DNA of 64,000 nt from Rhizobiaceae bacterium (lineage in GTDB: Bacteria; Pseudomonadota; Alphaproteobacteria; Rhizobiales; Rhizobiaceae). This document shows, in pieces, positions 35,743 through 44,258 of this stretch; the stretch's first letter is position 1; each line of letters opens with the position of its first letter. The stretch lies in the NCBI GenBank assembly GCA_016742175.1, contig JACVCH010000019.1:1-64000 (forward strand), in the 5' to 3' direction. The position numbers were made by a program, and so were the translations under genes. The notes under the pieces are model-generated. The model made no database searches, was not told the DNA's origin, and worked only from the letters and a program-made list of their open reading frames with translations.

Positions 35743-36572
35743 TGCGCGCCGCCCTTCTCGCTCTTCTTGTTGCGGCAGCTTCCGCGCCGGCCTTGGCGCA
35801 AAGCCTGCAGATTCCGAGCCTTTGGGACGCGCGCGAGCGCATCGAGCGGCCGCAGATCGCCGAATTGCCGCGGCTGCGCTTCCTGACGACCGTCGACTTC
35901 CCGCCCTTCAATTCGCTCGACGCCAACAGCCAGTTGACCGGCTTCCACGTCGACCTCGCCCGCGATATCTGCCGGCAATTGTCGCTCGACGCCGTCTGTC
36001 AGATCCAGGCGCTGCCGTGGGACGAACTCGTGCCTGCGCTGGAAAACGGCGACGGCGAGGCGATCATCGCCGGTCTCGCACCGACGGCGGAACTGCGCGA
36101 GCACCTCGCCTTCTCGCGCCCGTATCTCAAATTCCCCGCGCGCTTCGTCGCTGCGCGCGGGGCAAGCCTGCCCGAACCGCTCCATCGCTCGATCGCCGGC
36201 AAACGCGTCGGCGTCGTCGCCGGTTCGGCGCATGAAGCGCTGTTGCGGGCGCAGTTCGCCGATGCCGTGCCGGTGCCGTTCTCGCGCGCCGACTGGATGC
36301 TGCGCGACCTGAAGGCCGGCCGCATCGACGCCGCGTTCTCGGACGGAATGCGGATCGCCAACTGGCTGGCGGGCGACGAGCCCGAAAACTGTTGCGCCTT
36401 CGTCGGCGGACCATATCTCGCCCCCGACTATCTCGGCCAGGGCCTGACGATCGCCGTCACCCGCGAAAACGCGGACCTCGCCACCGCCTTCGATTCCGCC
36501 CTGCGCGAAATCGACGCCAGCGGCCGCTTCGCCGAACTCTATCTGCGCTATTTCCCCGTGAGTTTCTTCTAA
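35739..36572 (+). CDS. Family 3 periplasmic solute-binding protein
   Basis: Encodes 277 residues. Signal peptide 1-21 (LAQ). SBP_bac_3 fold: LRFLTTVDFPPFNSLDANSQLTGFHVDLARDICRQL (parts), QALPWDELVPALENGDGEAIIAGLAPT, RPYLKFPARFV, GKRVGVVAGSAHEALLR, LKAGRIDAAFSDGMRIANWL and a C-terminal LGQGLTIAVTRENADL. This domain normally binds amino acids. No ABC permease is adjacent. It is translationally coupled to phoR by ATGA and may work with that kinase as a receptor, which would be unusual; inference only. Confidence 0.85.
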   Translation: MMRAALLALLVAAASAPALAQSLQIPSLWDARERIERPQIAELPRLRFLTTVDFPPFNSLDANSQLTGFHVDLARDICRQLSLDAVCQIQALPWDELVPALENGDGEAIIAGLAPTAELREHLAFSRPYLKFPARFVAARGASLPEPLHRSIAGKRVGVVAGSAHEALLRAQFADAVPVPFSRADWMLRDLKAGRIDAAFSDGMRIANWLAGDEPENCCAFVGGPYLAPDYLGQGLTIAVTRENADLATAFDSALREIDASGRFAELYLRYFPVSFF

Positions 36573-37027
36573 TCCTCCACCCTATGCCGGATCGCGGCGG
36601 CGCGTTCGATGGCGGCGGCGGCGAGGGGGTCTATGGAGAAGCGGGCCTTCACGATGTCGAGGATGCGGTCTTCCTCCTCACGGATGTCGAGGTCGATCGC
36701 GGCGACGTCGACGGCAAGCGCATAGGCGGTCTCGCGCAGGCGCGGCGTCAGGGCGTCGCGGATCGCCTCCAGCACGTCCGGCAGGCCGCCCTCGGCCGCG
36801 AGCGCCTTCTGGCATGCCTGCGCGACGCGCAGCGTGCCGGCCTGGTCGAACCCGTCGAAGAGGGGAAGCGTGCGCACGATCGCGCCGATGCGCGCGAGTT
36901 CCTCGTCGCCCATGTCGCGGTCTGCGGCCGAGGTGATGACCATGATGTAGACCATCGCCTCCTGCGGGGACAGTTTGGGCCCGGCTTCGCGGACGCGGTA
37001 GCCTTCCTCGGATTTCGTCTTCGCCAT
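36569..37027 (-). CDS. TerB-like tellurite-resistance domain protein
   Basis: Encodes 152 residues, all helical, cytosolic. TerB fold with repeated acidic EF-like pairs: [29 protein letters not shown] in the first half and [30 protein letters not shown] in the second; the ADRDM...E and AIDLDI...E acidic clusters probably bind metal. Despite the name, most members are not tellurite resistance determinants. Its stop overlaps the binding-protein gene by 4 bases. Stand-alone. Confidence 0.85.
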   Translation of the reverse strand: MAKTKSEEGYRVREAGPKLSPQEAMVYIMVITSAADRDMGDEELARIGAIVRTLPLFDGFDQAGTLRVAQACQKALAAEGGLPDVLEAIRDALTPRLRETAYALAVDVAAIDLDIREEEDRILDIVKARFSIDPLAAAAIERAAAIRHRVED

Positions 37028-37193
37028 GGTGCTCACCTTTCGTGGGGTCGGCCTCAAATCTAGGAAGACCGGCGCGGGACCGCAATGCAATTGGCGCGCG
37101 CGATGCCGCCAAAGATTGACGCTCGCGCCGCGCCCGCATAGACCAAGCCCGCCCGCCTCCGCGGCGGGCTTCCAGAAACCGGATATCGACACG

Positions 37194-38849
37194 ATGGCGA
37201 CCACAGGATCGAACGCGCTCCATTTGACCCCGGAAATTCTCGAAGCGGCAAAGGCGTCGAAAGCCTGGCCGTTCGAGGAAGCGCGCAAGATTGTCAAACG
37301 CTACGAGGGCAAGGACTGGCCGCAGACCATCCTGTTCGAGACCGGTTACGGCCCTTCCGGCCTGCCGCATATCGGCACGTTCGGCGAGGTGGCGCGCACG
37401 TCGATGGTGCGCCATGCGTTCCGCGTCCTGACCGAAGATAGGGTCGCGACGAACCTTTTGTGCTTTTCCGACGACATGGACGGGATGCGCAAGATCCCCG
37501 AGAACGTGCCGGATCGCGCCTTTCTCGAGCCGCATATGCACAAGCCTCTGACCGCCGTGCCGAACCCGTTCGGCGGCGACTATGCGAGCTTTGCCGACCA
37601 CAACAACACGATGCTGTGCCGCTTCCTCGACACGTTCGGCTTCGACTACGAGTTCGCCAGCGCGACGCAGTATTACAAGGCCGGGCGGTTCGACCAGGTG
37701 CTGCTGCTCGCCGCGAAGCGCTTCCAGCAGATCATGGACGTGATGCTGCCGACGCTTGGCGCCGAGCGCCAGGCGACCTACAGCCCCTTCCTGCCGATCT
37801 CGCCGACGACCGGGCGCGTGCTTTACGTGCCGATGAAGAAGGTGGACGCGGAAGCCGGCACCATCACCTTCGACGACGAGGACGGCACCGAGACGACGCT
37901 GCCCGTCACGGGCGGCGCGGTGAAGCTGCAGTGGAAGCCGGATTTCGGCATGCGCTGGGCGGCGCTGGGCGTCGATTTCGAGATGTTCGGCAAAGACCAC
38001 CAGACCAATGCCGTGATCTACGATCGGATCTGCGAAATCCTCGACGGCAAGGCGCCGGAGCATTTCGTCTATGAACTCTTTCTCGATGAGAACGGCCAGA
38101 AGATCTCGAAGTCCAAGGGCAACGGGCTGACCATCGACGAGTGGCTGACCTATGCGCCGACCGAGAGCCTGACACTCTACATGTTCCAGCGGCCGCGGCA
38201 GGCCAAAAAGCTCTATTTCGACGTCATTCCGCGCGCGGTCGACGAATATTACCAGTTCCTCGCCGCCTATCCGCGGCAGGACTGGAAGGAGCGGCTCGGC
38301 AATCCGGTCTGGCACATCCATGACGGCAATCCGCCGCAGATCGAACTGCCGGTGACCTTCGCGCTCTTGCTCAACCTCGTCTCGGCGTCGAATGCGCATG
38401 ACAAGGCGGTGCTTTGGGGCTTCATCTCGCGCCATGCGCCGGGCGTGACACCCAAGACGCATCCCGAACTCGACCGGCTGACCGCCTATGCGATCCGCTA
38501 TTTCGACGATTTCGTGAAGCCGACGAAGGCGTTCCGCGCGCCGGACGAGGTGGAGCGGGAGGCTTTGGTGGCGCTTTCGGAAGGTCTCGGCGCGCTGCCG
38601 GCGGGCGCCGACGGCGAAGCGATCCAGAATGCGGCGCTCGACGTAGCGCGCTCGATCGAGCGCTACCAGGACCATGCCAAGAAGAGCCCGACGGGCGGAC
38701 CGGGCGTATCGGTGGCCTTCTTCCAGATGATCTACCAGGTCCTGATCGGGCAGGAGCGCGGGCCGCGCTTCGGGTCGTTCGTTGCGCTTTACGGCATCGA
38801 CAACACCCGCGCGCTGATCGACAAGGCGCTCAAGGGCCAGTTGACATAG
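37194..38849 (+). CDS. lysK: Lysyl-tRNA synthetase, class I
   Basis: Encodes 551 residues. Charges tRNA-Lys in the class I manner, typical of alphaproteobacteria and archaea. The HIGH signature reads [11 protein letters not shown], the KMSKS signature EKISKSKGN-type as [10 protein letters not shown]. It also keeps [14 protein letters not shown] and the anticodon-binding helical C-terminus. A GC hairpin (about 37147-37171) lies upstream without T run. The stop touches the stop of the convergent SNase-like gene. Confidence 0.96.
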   Translation: MATTGSNALHLTPEILEAAKASKAWPFEEARKIVKRYEGKDWPQTILFETGYGPSGLPHIGTFGEVARTSMVRHAFRVLTEDRVATNLLCFSDDMDGMRKIPENVPDRAFLEPHMHKPLTAVPNPFGGDYASFADHNNTMLCRFLDTFGFDYEFASATQYYKAGRFDQVLLLAAKRFQQIMDVMLPTLGAERQATYSPFLPISPTTGRVLYVPMKKVDAEAGTITFDDEDGTETTLPVTGGAVKLQWKPDFGMRWAALGVDFEMFGKDHQTNAVIYDRICEILDGKAPEHFVYELFLDENGQKISKSKGNGLTIDEWLTYAPTESLTLYMFQRPRQAKKLYFDVIPRAVDEYYQFLAAYPRQDWKERLGNPVWHIHDGNPPQIELPVTFALLLNLVSASNAHDKAVLWGFISRHAPGVTPKTHPELDRLTAYAIRYFDDFVKPTKAFRAPDEVEREALVALSEGLGALPAGADGEAIQNAALDVARSIERYQDHAKKSPTGGPGVSVAFFQMIYQVLIGQERGPRFGSFVALYGIDNTRALIDKALKGQLT

Positions 38850-39527
38850 TCAGTTCGAACCGGGCGCGGGGCCGTGAATGCCGCGCCCGGCTTCGCTCGC
38901 CGCCTGTTCCTCGTCCTCGTAGCCGCTGCCGGGCGTCGCGCGCGCCCAGCCTTGCGCGACCAGCCATTCGGCCGGGTCGGCGGGGCCGAGCTTGCAGCGG
39001 CTGACGACCGTCTCGCCGCCCGGCGTGCCGGGCACCGTGCAGGCGATGGCGCGGCCGCGCAGATAGTTGCGGAAGGCCGTTCGGGCATGGACGCCGCACG
39101 GCCAGGACCGGCCGCTCTCCCCGCAGGTCTCGTCGGCGGCGACGATCTCGATTCCCTCCAGCGCAACACGGTGGCCTTCCGCCTCGATCGTGCCGGCATC
39201 GATGGCGACGGGCCGATGAAGGAGCGTTTCGCGCGGCGGGCGGGTCGCCGGGTCTTCGGGTGCGCCGAGCGGGCTCAGCGGTTCGCGCGGCGCGACGCGC
39301 TCCAGTTGCGTGATGTCGACGGGCGGGGCAGCGATCATCGGCGCGACGGGGCGGCCGACGCGCTCGGATTTTGGCGCGGGCGGTGTTGGCTCAGGTGTGA
39401 CGGGCGGGGTTTCCGAAACTTGCCGATTGGACGGACCCGACGCCAGTTCGCTCTGACCCCAGCCGAACACGATGGCACCGACCAGGACCAGTCCGCCGAC
39501 ACCCACGAGGAGCGCGGCCGGACGCAT
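38850..39527 (-). CDS. Membrane-anchored degenerate thermonuclease-like protein
   Basis: Encodes 225 residues. N-terminal membrane helix (about 3-22), a Pro-rich linker (about 40-95) and a C-terminal staphylococcal-nuclease-like domain (about 105-220: IDAGTIEAEGHRVALEGIEIV, WPCGVHARTAFRNYLRGRAI, CTV...SRCKL, EWLVAQGWARATPGSGYEDEE). The catalytic Arg of VRLxGID is replaced (VALEGIE), the DxPE acid is missing. Paired Cys suggest an extracytoplasmic disulfide. Probably a binding rather than cutting protein. It follows the S24 repressor stop by one base, so it is its operon partner. Confidence 0.75.
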   Translation of the reverse strand: MRPAALLVGVGGLVLVGAIVFGWGQSELASGPSNRQVSETPPVTPEPTPPAPKSERVGRPVAPMIAAPPVDITQLERVAPREPLSPLGAPEDPATRPPRETLLHRPVAIDAGTIEAEGHRVALEGIEIVAADETCGESGRSWPCGVHARTAFRNYLRGRAIACTVPGTPGGETVVSRCKLGPADPAEWLVAQGWARATPGSGYEDEEQAASEAGRGIHGPAPGSN

Positions 39528-39528
39528 G

Positions 39529-40164
39529 CTATTGGCTCGCCCAGACGATCCGCGCCATCCAGACGATGTCTCCGGCAGGGATCGAGCGGTCAGGGTGGTC
39601 AGGATTGAGCGACTGGAGTTCGACGGTCTTGGCGGTCTTGCGGGCGAGAACCTTTGCCGTGACCTCGCCGCTGGCGGTCTTGGCGACCACACGGTCGCCC
39701 TTGCGCAGTTGCGCGGCCGGGTCGACGATCAGCACGTCGCCGTCGCGGTAGAGCGGCAGCATGGAATCGCCCTGCACCGTCAGCGCATAGGCCCCCTCGC
39801 CCGCGCCGGCCGGAAGCGGCACCTGATCCCAGCCATGGCCGGCGGGAAAGCCCGCATCGTCGAAATAACCGCCGGCGCCGGCCTGCGCGAAACCGATCAG
39901 AGGCACCGTCGAGGGCGCCGGGCGCGCCTCGCCATCGGCCTTGAACAGGCCGAGCAGATCGTCGATCGAGGCGCCCGTCGCGTCCATGACCTTGGCCAGC
40001 GATTCCGTCGACGGCCAGCGCGGGCGGCCGTCGGCGGACTGGCGCTTGGACTTGTTGAAGGCGGTGGAATCGAGGCCGGCGCGCTTGGCCAGCCCCGAGG
40101 CCGACAGCGCATTGCGCGCGGCCAGCGCGTCGATCGCGGCCCAGACCTTGTCATGGGAGAGCAT
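39529..40164 (-). CDS. XRE/S24-family LexA-like repressor
   Basis: Encodes 211 residues. An N-terminal XRE-like helix-turn-helix (about 5-70, SASGLAKRAGLDSTAFNKSKR, ESLAKVMDATGASIDDLLGL) and a C-terminal S24 peptidase domain (about 105-205) with nucleophile Ser in VQGDSMLPLYRDGDVLIVDP and general-base Lys in VTAKVLARKTAK. An autocleavage site of the A-G type could be QAGAGGY. Repressors of this alphaproteobacterial type are chromosomal and not from a prophage. Cotranscribed with the nuclease-like gene (TAG-C-ATG). GTTCAAGGTATATTTTCC upstream (40181-40198, minus) is only a poor LexA box. Confidence 0.88.
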   Translation of the reverse strand: MLSHDKVWAAIDALAARNALSASGLAKRAGLDSTAFNKSKRQSADGRPRWPSTESLAKVMDATGASIDDLLGLFKADGEARPAPSTVPLIGFAQAGAGGYFDDAGFPAGHGWDQVPLPAGAGEGAYALTVQGDSMLPLYRDGDVLIVDPAAQLRKGDRVVAKTASGEVTAKVLARKTAKTVELQSLNPDHPDRSIPAGDIVWMARIVWASQ

Positions 40165-40231
40165 GGCGCCACCCCGCTAGAGGAAAATATACCTTGAACG
40201 TGTTAGCGCGGCACTGCCGGCTTGTCCAGCG

Positions 40232-40849
40232 TCATGGACGGTAGGCGGCGCGGCCGGTCGCCAGCATGGCGTCCAGCAGCTCGAGCCGGTCCTGCCCCCA
40301 GAACGGCTCGCCATCGAGCACGTAGACCGGCGCGCCGACGGCGTCGCTGGCCGCTGCCGACTGCGTGTTGGCCTTGCGGCTTTCCTCGACCTGCGGCGTG
40401 TCGGCGGCGGCGAGGATCGCGTCCGCGTCGTGGCTCTCGGCCGTCAGGTACGAGGCGAGCTGCGCGCGGTCGGCGATGTTCTCGTCCTTCGCCCAGACAC
40501 CCTCGTGGACACGCCACAGATAGCCGGCCGGATCGGCGCCCGCCTCGACAAGCGCGATGGCGACGCGGTCGGCGAGGGCGGAATCGACGGGGAAGAATTT
40601 CGGCTCGAGATTGAGCGTCAGGCCGCGCATTTCGCGAAAGCGCTGCAGTTCGACGCGGCGGTAGCGCTGGCGCAGCGGCGTGCGCTGGCCGAGCGGCACC
40701 GAGCCCGAATTCGCCCACACGCCCATGATGTCGATCGGCTTGTAGCGGATCGTCGCGCCGTGGCGCGCGGCGATCTCATGCAGCGACTGGTGACCAAGAT
40801 AGGCATAGGGCGAGGAGCCGATGAGGTAGTAGTCGATGATGCGGGTCAT
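40232..40849 (-). CDS. 2-hydroxychromene-2-carboxylate isomerase (DsbA-like, kappa GST)
   Basis: Encodes 205 residues of the thioredoxin-like DsbA/kappa-GST fold. The glutathione-binding Ser motif is IDYYLIGSSPYAYLG, with WANSGSVPLGQRTPLRQRYR and the cis-Pro segment AVGAPVYVLDGEPFWGQDRLELL. The reference enzyme isomerises a naphthalene-pathway intermediate, but most homologues have unknown substrates. Its start overlaps the ParE-type toxin gene by ATGA, an odd operon arrangement. Confidence 0.88.
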   Translation of the reverse strand: MTRIIDYYLIGSSPYAYLGHQSLHEIAARHGATIRYKPIDIMGVWANSGSVPLGQRTPLRQRYRRVELQRFREMRGLTLNLEPKFFPVDSALADRVAIALVEAGADPAGYLWRVHEGVWAKDENIADRAQLASYLTAESHDADAILAAADTPQVEESRKANTQSAAASDAVGAPVYVLDGEPFWGQDRLELLDAMLATGRAAYRP

Positions 40850-41154
40850 AGCTCCCCCACGAATAGTTTCTCGTCGATCTCGCGCGAAGAGTGCAGGAGA
40901 CGAACGACCTGGATTACGTCGCCCTGGGCGCGGTAGTAAATGATGTAAGGCGGAATAGACAGACGACGGATGGCCGGCCGCCCGGTTTCGGGCGCAAGTG
41001 GGCCAAGATGCGGGTGGTCGCCAAGGGTTCGGACCGCCTTTTCCGTCCTCGCGACAAAGGCCTCGGCAGCACGCGGATTCGCTGAGATCAAGAAGTCCGT
41101 GATCGTTGCGAGGTCGTGTCGCGCATCGGCAGCAAAGATAAACCTACGCGCCAA
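40846..41154 (-). CDS. ParE/RelE-superfamily toxin
   Basis: Encodes 102 residues. RelE/ParE fold: RFIFAADARHDLATITDFLISANPRAAEAFV (N-terminal helices), LGDHPHLGPLAPETG and RRLSIPPYIIYYRAQGDVIQVVRLLHSSR (C-terminal strands with Arg/His). ParE members poison gyrase, RelE members cut mRNA; the Arg-His-Ser-Arg ending is more ParE-like. It overlaps the antitoxin-like gene by 11 bases, antitoxin first, the normal order. Confidence 0.85.
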   Translation of the reverse strand: MARRFIFAADARHDLATITDFLISANPRAAEAFVARTEKAVRTLGDHPHLGPLAPETGRPAIRRLSIPPYIIYYRAQGDVIQVVRLLHSSREIDEKLFVGEL

Positions 41155-41350
41155 ACTTGGCTCTCAATTCTGCAAATACGGTTTCACCGTCGATGAATTC
41201 TCCGCGGTCAAGCTGAGCGATTCCAATGTCGATCTCATCGCGGAGCGCAAGATAGCGGTCCACGTAGTGCAACAGGTTTTCCGCGAGTTGCTCCTGCATC
41301 TCGGGAGGCAGCTTCTCGGCGGCACGCAGTGCCATCTCGATCTTGCTCAT
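41144..41350 (-). CDS. Antitoxin-like partner of the ParE toxin
   Basis: Encodes 68 residues starting MSKIEMALRAAEKLPPEMQ at 41350 (GGAG seven bases upstream; an ATG four codons earlier is worse placed). It is helical, with LAENLLHYVDRYLALRDEID and a C-terminal ELRAKFGA tail. No clear ribbon-helix-helix is seen, so the DNA-binding mode is unclear. Size, position before the toxin and overlap identify it as the antitoxin. Confidence 0.75.
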   Translation of the reverse strand: MSKIEMALRAAEKLPPEMQEQLAENLLHYVDRYLALRDEIDIGIAQLDRGEFIDGETVFAELRAKFGA

Positions 41351-41377
41351 CGAACACTCCATTCGGCTCCGGTCAAT

Positions 41378-41920
41378 TCAAGCCTGCTTCGCCAGATCGC
41401 GCAAGCCTTGATGGGAGGCGAGGAAGGCTTCTTCCTGCTGCAGGAGCGGGCGCGGGGCGGCTTCTATGCCGAGCTCGGCGATGAGTTCGGCGATATGCAC
41501 GAAGCGGCGGTTGCCGCGGTCGTAGACGCCGGCGGTCGTCATGATGACGGCGGCGGTGCGGCCGTCCTCGTGCAGGAAGCGGTGGCGGCCGATCAAATGG
41601 CGGTCGGTCCAGGTCTCGACGGTGGTGACCACCTCGAAACGCTGCCAAAGCTTGATCTCGCGGACATAGACCGATTGCAGCCCGCCCATCATCGGGCCCC
41701 AGCCGCGCTCGCGCGCGAGCTTGAGGAAGCCGAGGCGCAGGAAGATGTCGACGCGGCCGACATCGGCCAGCATCATGTAGCGCGCGTTGTTCAAGTGCAT
41801 GTTGCGGTCGATGTCCGACGGCAGGCAGCGGAATTTCAGCCGGCTTTCGTCGCCCGGCCGGAACGGTCCGCGCGATTTCGCGGTGGCGACCATGCGCGCG
41901 AGGCGCCCCCAAACGTACAT
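41378..41920 (-). CDS. Hotdog-fold acyl-CoA thioesterase
   Basis: Encodes 180 residues from MYVWGRLARMV at 41920. Hotdog thioesterase of the 4-hydroxybenzoyl-CoA type: RCLPSDIDRNMHLNNARYMMLADVGRVD contains the catalytic Asp/Asn loop, followed by VYVREIKLWQRFEVVTTVETW and HRFLHEDGRTAAVI. Likely hydrolyses acyl-CoA. It ends the fatty-acid gene run on this strand, 99 bases after fadB/J, and the toxin-antitoxin pair follows 27 bases later. Confidence 0.85.
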   Translation of the reverse strand: MYVWGRLARMVATAKSRGPFRPGDESRLKFRCLPSDIDRNMHLNNARYMMLADVGRVDIFLRLGFLKLARERGWGPMMGGLQSVYVREIKLWQRFEVVTTVETWTDRHLIGRHRFLHEDGRTAAVIMTTAGVYDRGNRRFVHIAELIAELGIEAAPRPLLQQEEAFLASHQGLRDLAKQA

Positions 41921-41972
41921 TATTGGCTCCGGGAAAAAGGCCCCCACTCCGTCTCGGACTTCGTCCGAGCCA

Positions 41973-41998
41973 CCTCTCCCCCGAAACCGGGGGAGAGG
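41973..41998. repeat. GC-rich intergenic palindrome
   Basis: CCTCTCCCCC (41973-41982) and GGGGGAGAGG (41989-41998) with loop GAAACC, preceded by a smaller hairpin CGGAC-TTC-GTCCG (41956-41968). Same stem style as the elements at 1476 and 47160. It has no T run, so it is not a standard terminator. Confidence 0.6.
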
Positions 41999-42019
41999 AA
42001 AGACGGCGTAGAGATCGTA

Positions 42020-44236
42020 TCAGGCGGCCTTTTTGGCACCCGCGTAAGGATCGAAGCGCTGGTAGAAGGTCTCGCCTTTGGCGGCCATGTCCTTCAGGAG
42101 CGCCGGTACGTCGAACTCCTTGCCGTATCTGGCGCCGAGCTTTTCGGCGAGCGCGACGAAGTTCTTTACGCCCATGCCGTCGATGTAGGAGAGCGCGCCG
42201 CCCGTATAGGGCGCGAAGCCGAAGGCGAGGATCGAGCCGACATCCGCTTCGCGCGGGTCGGTGACGATGCCCTCTTCCATGACGCGTGCGGCCTCCAGCG
42301 CGATGACGACGAGGAAGCGCTGCTTCAGCTCCTCGACATCGACGCTATCGGCGTCCTGCTGCGGGTAGAGCGTCTTCAGCTCCGGCCACAGATGCTTCTT
42401 GGCGGGCTTCGCCGGATAGTCGTAGAAGCCCTTGCCGTTCTTGCGGCCGTGGCGACCGTGCGTGTCGACCATGGTGTTGATCAGCTCGAACTGCTTCGGG
42501 TCGACGGCGCCCTCGCCCATGTCGCGGATGGTCTGCTTCATGATCTTCTGCGCGAGGTCGATCGCCGTCTCGTCGGTCAGCGCGAGCGGGCCGACCGGCA
42601 TGCCGGCCATCTTGGCGGCGTTCTCAATCATCGCCGGCGGGACGCCTTCGATCAGCATCTTGAACGCTTCGGCCATGTAGCGCAGCACGCAGCGGTTGAC
42701 GTAGAAGCCGCGCGTGTCGTTGACGACGATCGGCGTCTTCTTGATCGCGCGGACATAGTCGATGGCGGTCGCCAGCGCCTTGTCCTCGGTCTTCTCGCCC
42801 ATGATGATCTCGACGAGCATCATCTTGTCGACCGGCGAGAAGAAGTGGATGCCGATGAACTGACCGGGACGCTTCGAGTTCTTCGCCAGGCCCGAAATCG
42901 GGATGGTCGAGGTGTTGGAGGCGAAGATCGCGGTTTCGGCGATGACGGCCTCGGTCTTTTCGGTCGCGCCCTTCTTGACTTCCGAATCCTCGAACACGGC
43001 CTCGATGACGAGATCGCAGCCTTCGAGCTTGGCGTAGTCATCCGTGGGGGTGATGAGCGAGAGGAGCTTCTGCTTGTCGTCCTCGCTGGCGCGTCCCTTC
43101 TTGATCGCGCCGTCGACGAGGCCTTCGGAATGGGCCTTGCCCTTTTCGGCCGACGCCATGTCGCGGTCGAGCAGGACGACCGGGATGCCGGCCTTGGCGG
43201 TGACATAGGCGATGCCCGCGCCCATGAAGCCGGCGCCGAGAACGCCGATCTTCGAGAATTTGGTCGGCGCGACACCGGCCGGGCGGCGTGCGCCCTTGTT
43301 CAGCTCCTGCAAGGAGATGAACAGCGAACGGATCATCATCGCAGCTTCGGTCGAGCGCAGGATCTCGGTGAAGTAGCGCTGCTCGATCTTGAGCGCCGTG
43401 TCGAAGGGCACGAGAAGGCCCTCATAGGCGCATTTCAGGATCGCGCTCGCGGCCGGATAGTTGCCGTAGGTCTCGCGGCGCAGGATGGCGATCGCCGGCG
43501 GCCAAAGGTTCGCGCCGGCGGCCGAATAGACGGGACCGCCGGGCAGCTTGAAGCCCTTTTCGTCCCAGGGCTGCGTTGCCTTGAGGCCATTCTTGATGAG
43601 GCCTTTCGCGGTTTCGACCAGCTTGTCGGGGGCGGCGATCTCGTGGATCAGGCCCATCGACTTCGCCTTCTTCGGCGAGAGGTTCTGGCCGGTCGTCAGC
43701 ATCTGGAGGGCCGACTGCGGATCGGTCAGGCGCGGGACGCGCTGCGTGCCGCCGGCGCCGGGGAAGATGCCGACCTTGACCTCGGGCAGCGCCATCTTGA
43801 CGCTATCCGAGTCTGCCGCCACGCGGCCATGGCAGGCGAGCGACAGCTCGAACGCGCCGCCCATGCAGGTGCCGTTGATCGCCGACACCCAGGGCTTGCC
43901 GGACGTTTCCAGCTTGCGCCACAGCCACGACATGCGGCCCGCGCCGTCGAAGAGCATCTTCATCGCAGCGTCAGGATTGGTCGCCTTTTCCTTGGCGAAG
44001 ATGCCGAGCATGCGGTTGAGCATGGTCAGGTCGGCGCCGCCGGAGAACGTGTCCTTGCCAGAGGTGATGACCGCGCCCTTGATCGCGGCGTCGCCGGCGA
44101 CCTGGTCGATGATCTTGTCGAGCTCGTCCATCACCTCTTCGGTGAAGACGTTCATCGAACGGTCGGGCATGTCCCAGGTGACGAGGGCGATGCCGTCGGC
44201 ATCGGTCTCAATGGTGAAGTTCTTGTAGTCAGCCAT
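42020..44236 (-). CDS. Bifunctional enoyl-CoA hydratase / 3-hydroxyacyl-CoA dehydrogenase
   Basis: Encodes 738 residues (FadB/FadJ alpha-subunit type). Start MADYKNFTIETDADG at 44236. The crotonase domain (about 1-190) has the oxyanion hole NGTCMGGAFELSLACHGRV and catalytic Glu regions LPEVKVGIFPGAGGTQRVPRL. The NAD domain begins at about 320 with IGVLGAGFMGAGIAYVTAKAG and continues FFSPVDKMMLVEII, with the C-terminal 3HCDH domains. Catalyses two successive beta-oxidation steps. Follows the thiolase by 22 bases. Symbol fadB and fadJ cannot be separated by sequence. Confidence 0.94.
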   Translation of the reverse strand: MADYKNFTIETDADGIALVTWDMPDRSMNVFTEEVMDELDKIIDQVAGDAAIKGAVITSGKDTFSGGADLTMLNRMLGIFAKEKATNPDAAMKMLFDGAGRMSWLWRKLETSGKPWVSAINGTCMGGAFELSLACHGRVAADSDSVKMALPEVKVGIFPGAGGTQRVPRLTDPQSALQMLTTGQNLSPKKAKSMGLIHEIAAPDKLVETAKGLIKNGLKATQPWDEKGFKLPGGPVYSAAGANLWPPAIAILRRETYGNYPAASAILKCAYEGLLVPFDTALKIEQRYFTEILRSTEAAMMIRSLFISLQELNKGARRPAGVAPTKFSKIGVLGAGFMGAGIAYVTAKAGIPVVLLDRDMASAEKGKAHSEGLVDGAIKKGRASEDDKQKLLSLITPTDDYAKLEGCDLVIEAVFEDSEVKKGATEKTEAVIAETAIFASNTSTIPISGLAKNSKRPGQFIGIHFFSPVDKMMLVEIIMGEKTEDKALATAIDYVRAIKKTPIVVNDTRGFYVNRCVLRYMAEAFKMLIEGVPPAMIENAAKMAGMPVGPLALTDETAIDLAQKIMKQTIRDMGEGAVDPKQFELINTMVDTHGRHGRKNGKGFYDYPAKPAKKHLWPELKTLYPQQDADSVDVEELKQRFLVVIALEAARVMEEGIVTDPREADVGSILAFGFAPYTGGALSYIDGMGVKNFVALAEKLGARYGKEFDVPALLKDMAAKGETFYQRFDPYAGAKKAA

Positions 44237-44258
44237 AGTCAAATCTCCTCCGCCCGGC

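Noticed and set aside
38850-39527. Active secreted nuclease
   Set aside because: The SNase-like domain lacks the catalytic Arg and acid residues, so it was called degenerate.
40181-40198. LexA box before the S24 repressor
   Set aside because: GTTC-N7-ATTT deviates from the alphaproteobacterial GTTC-N7-GTTC site in the right half.
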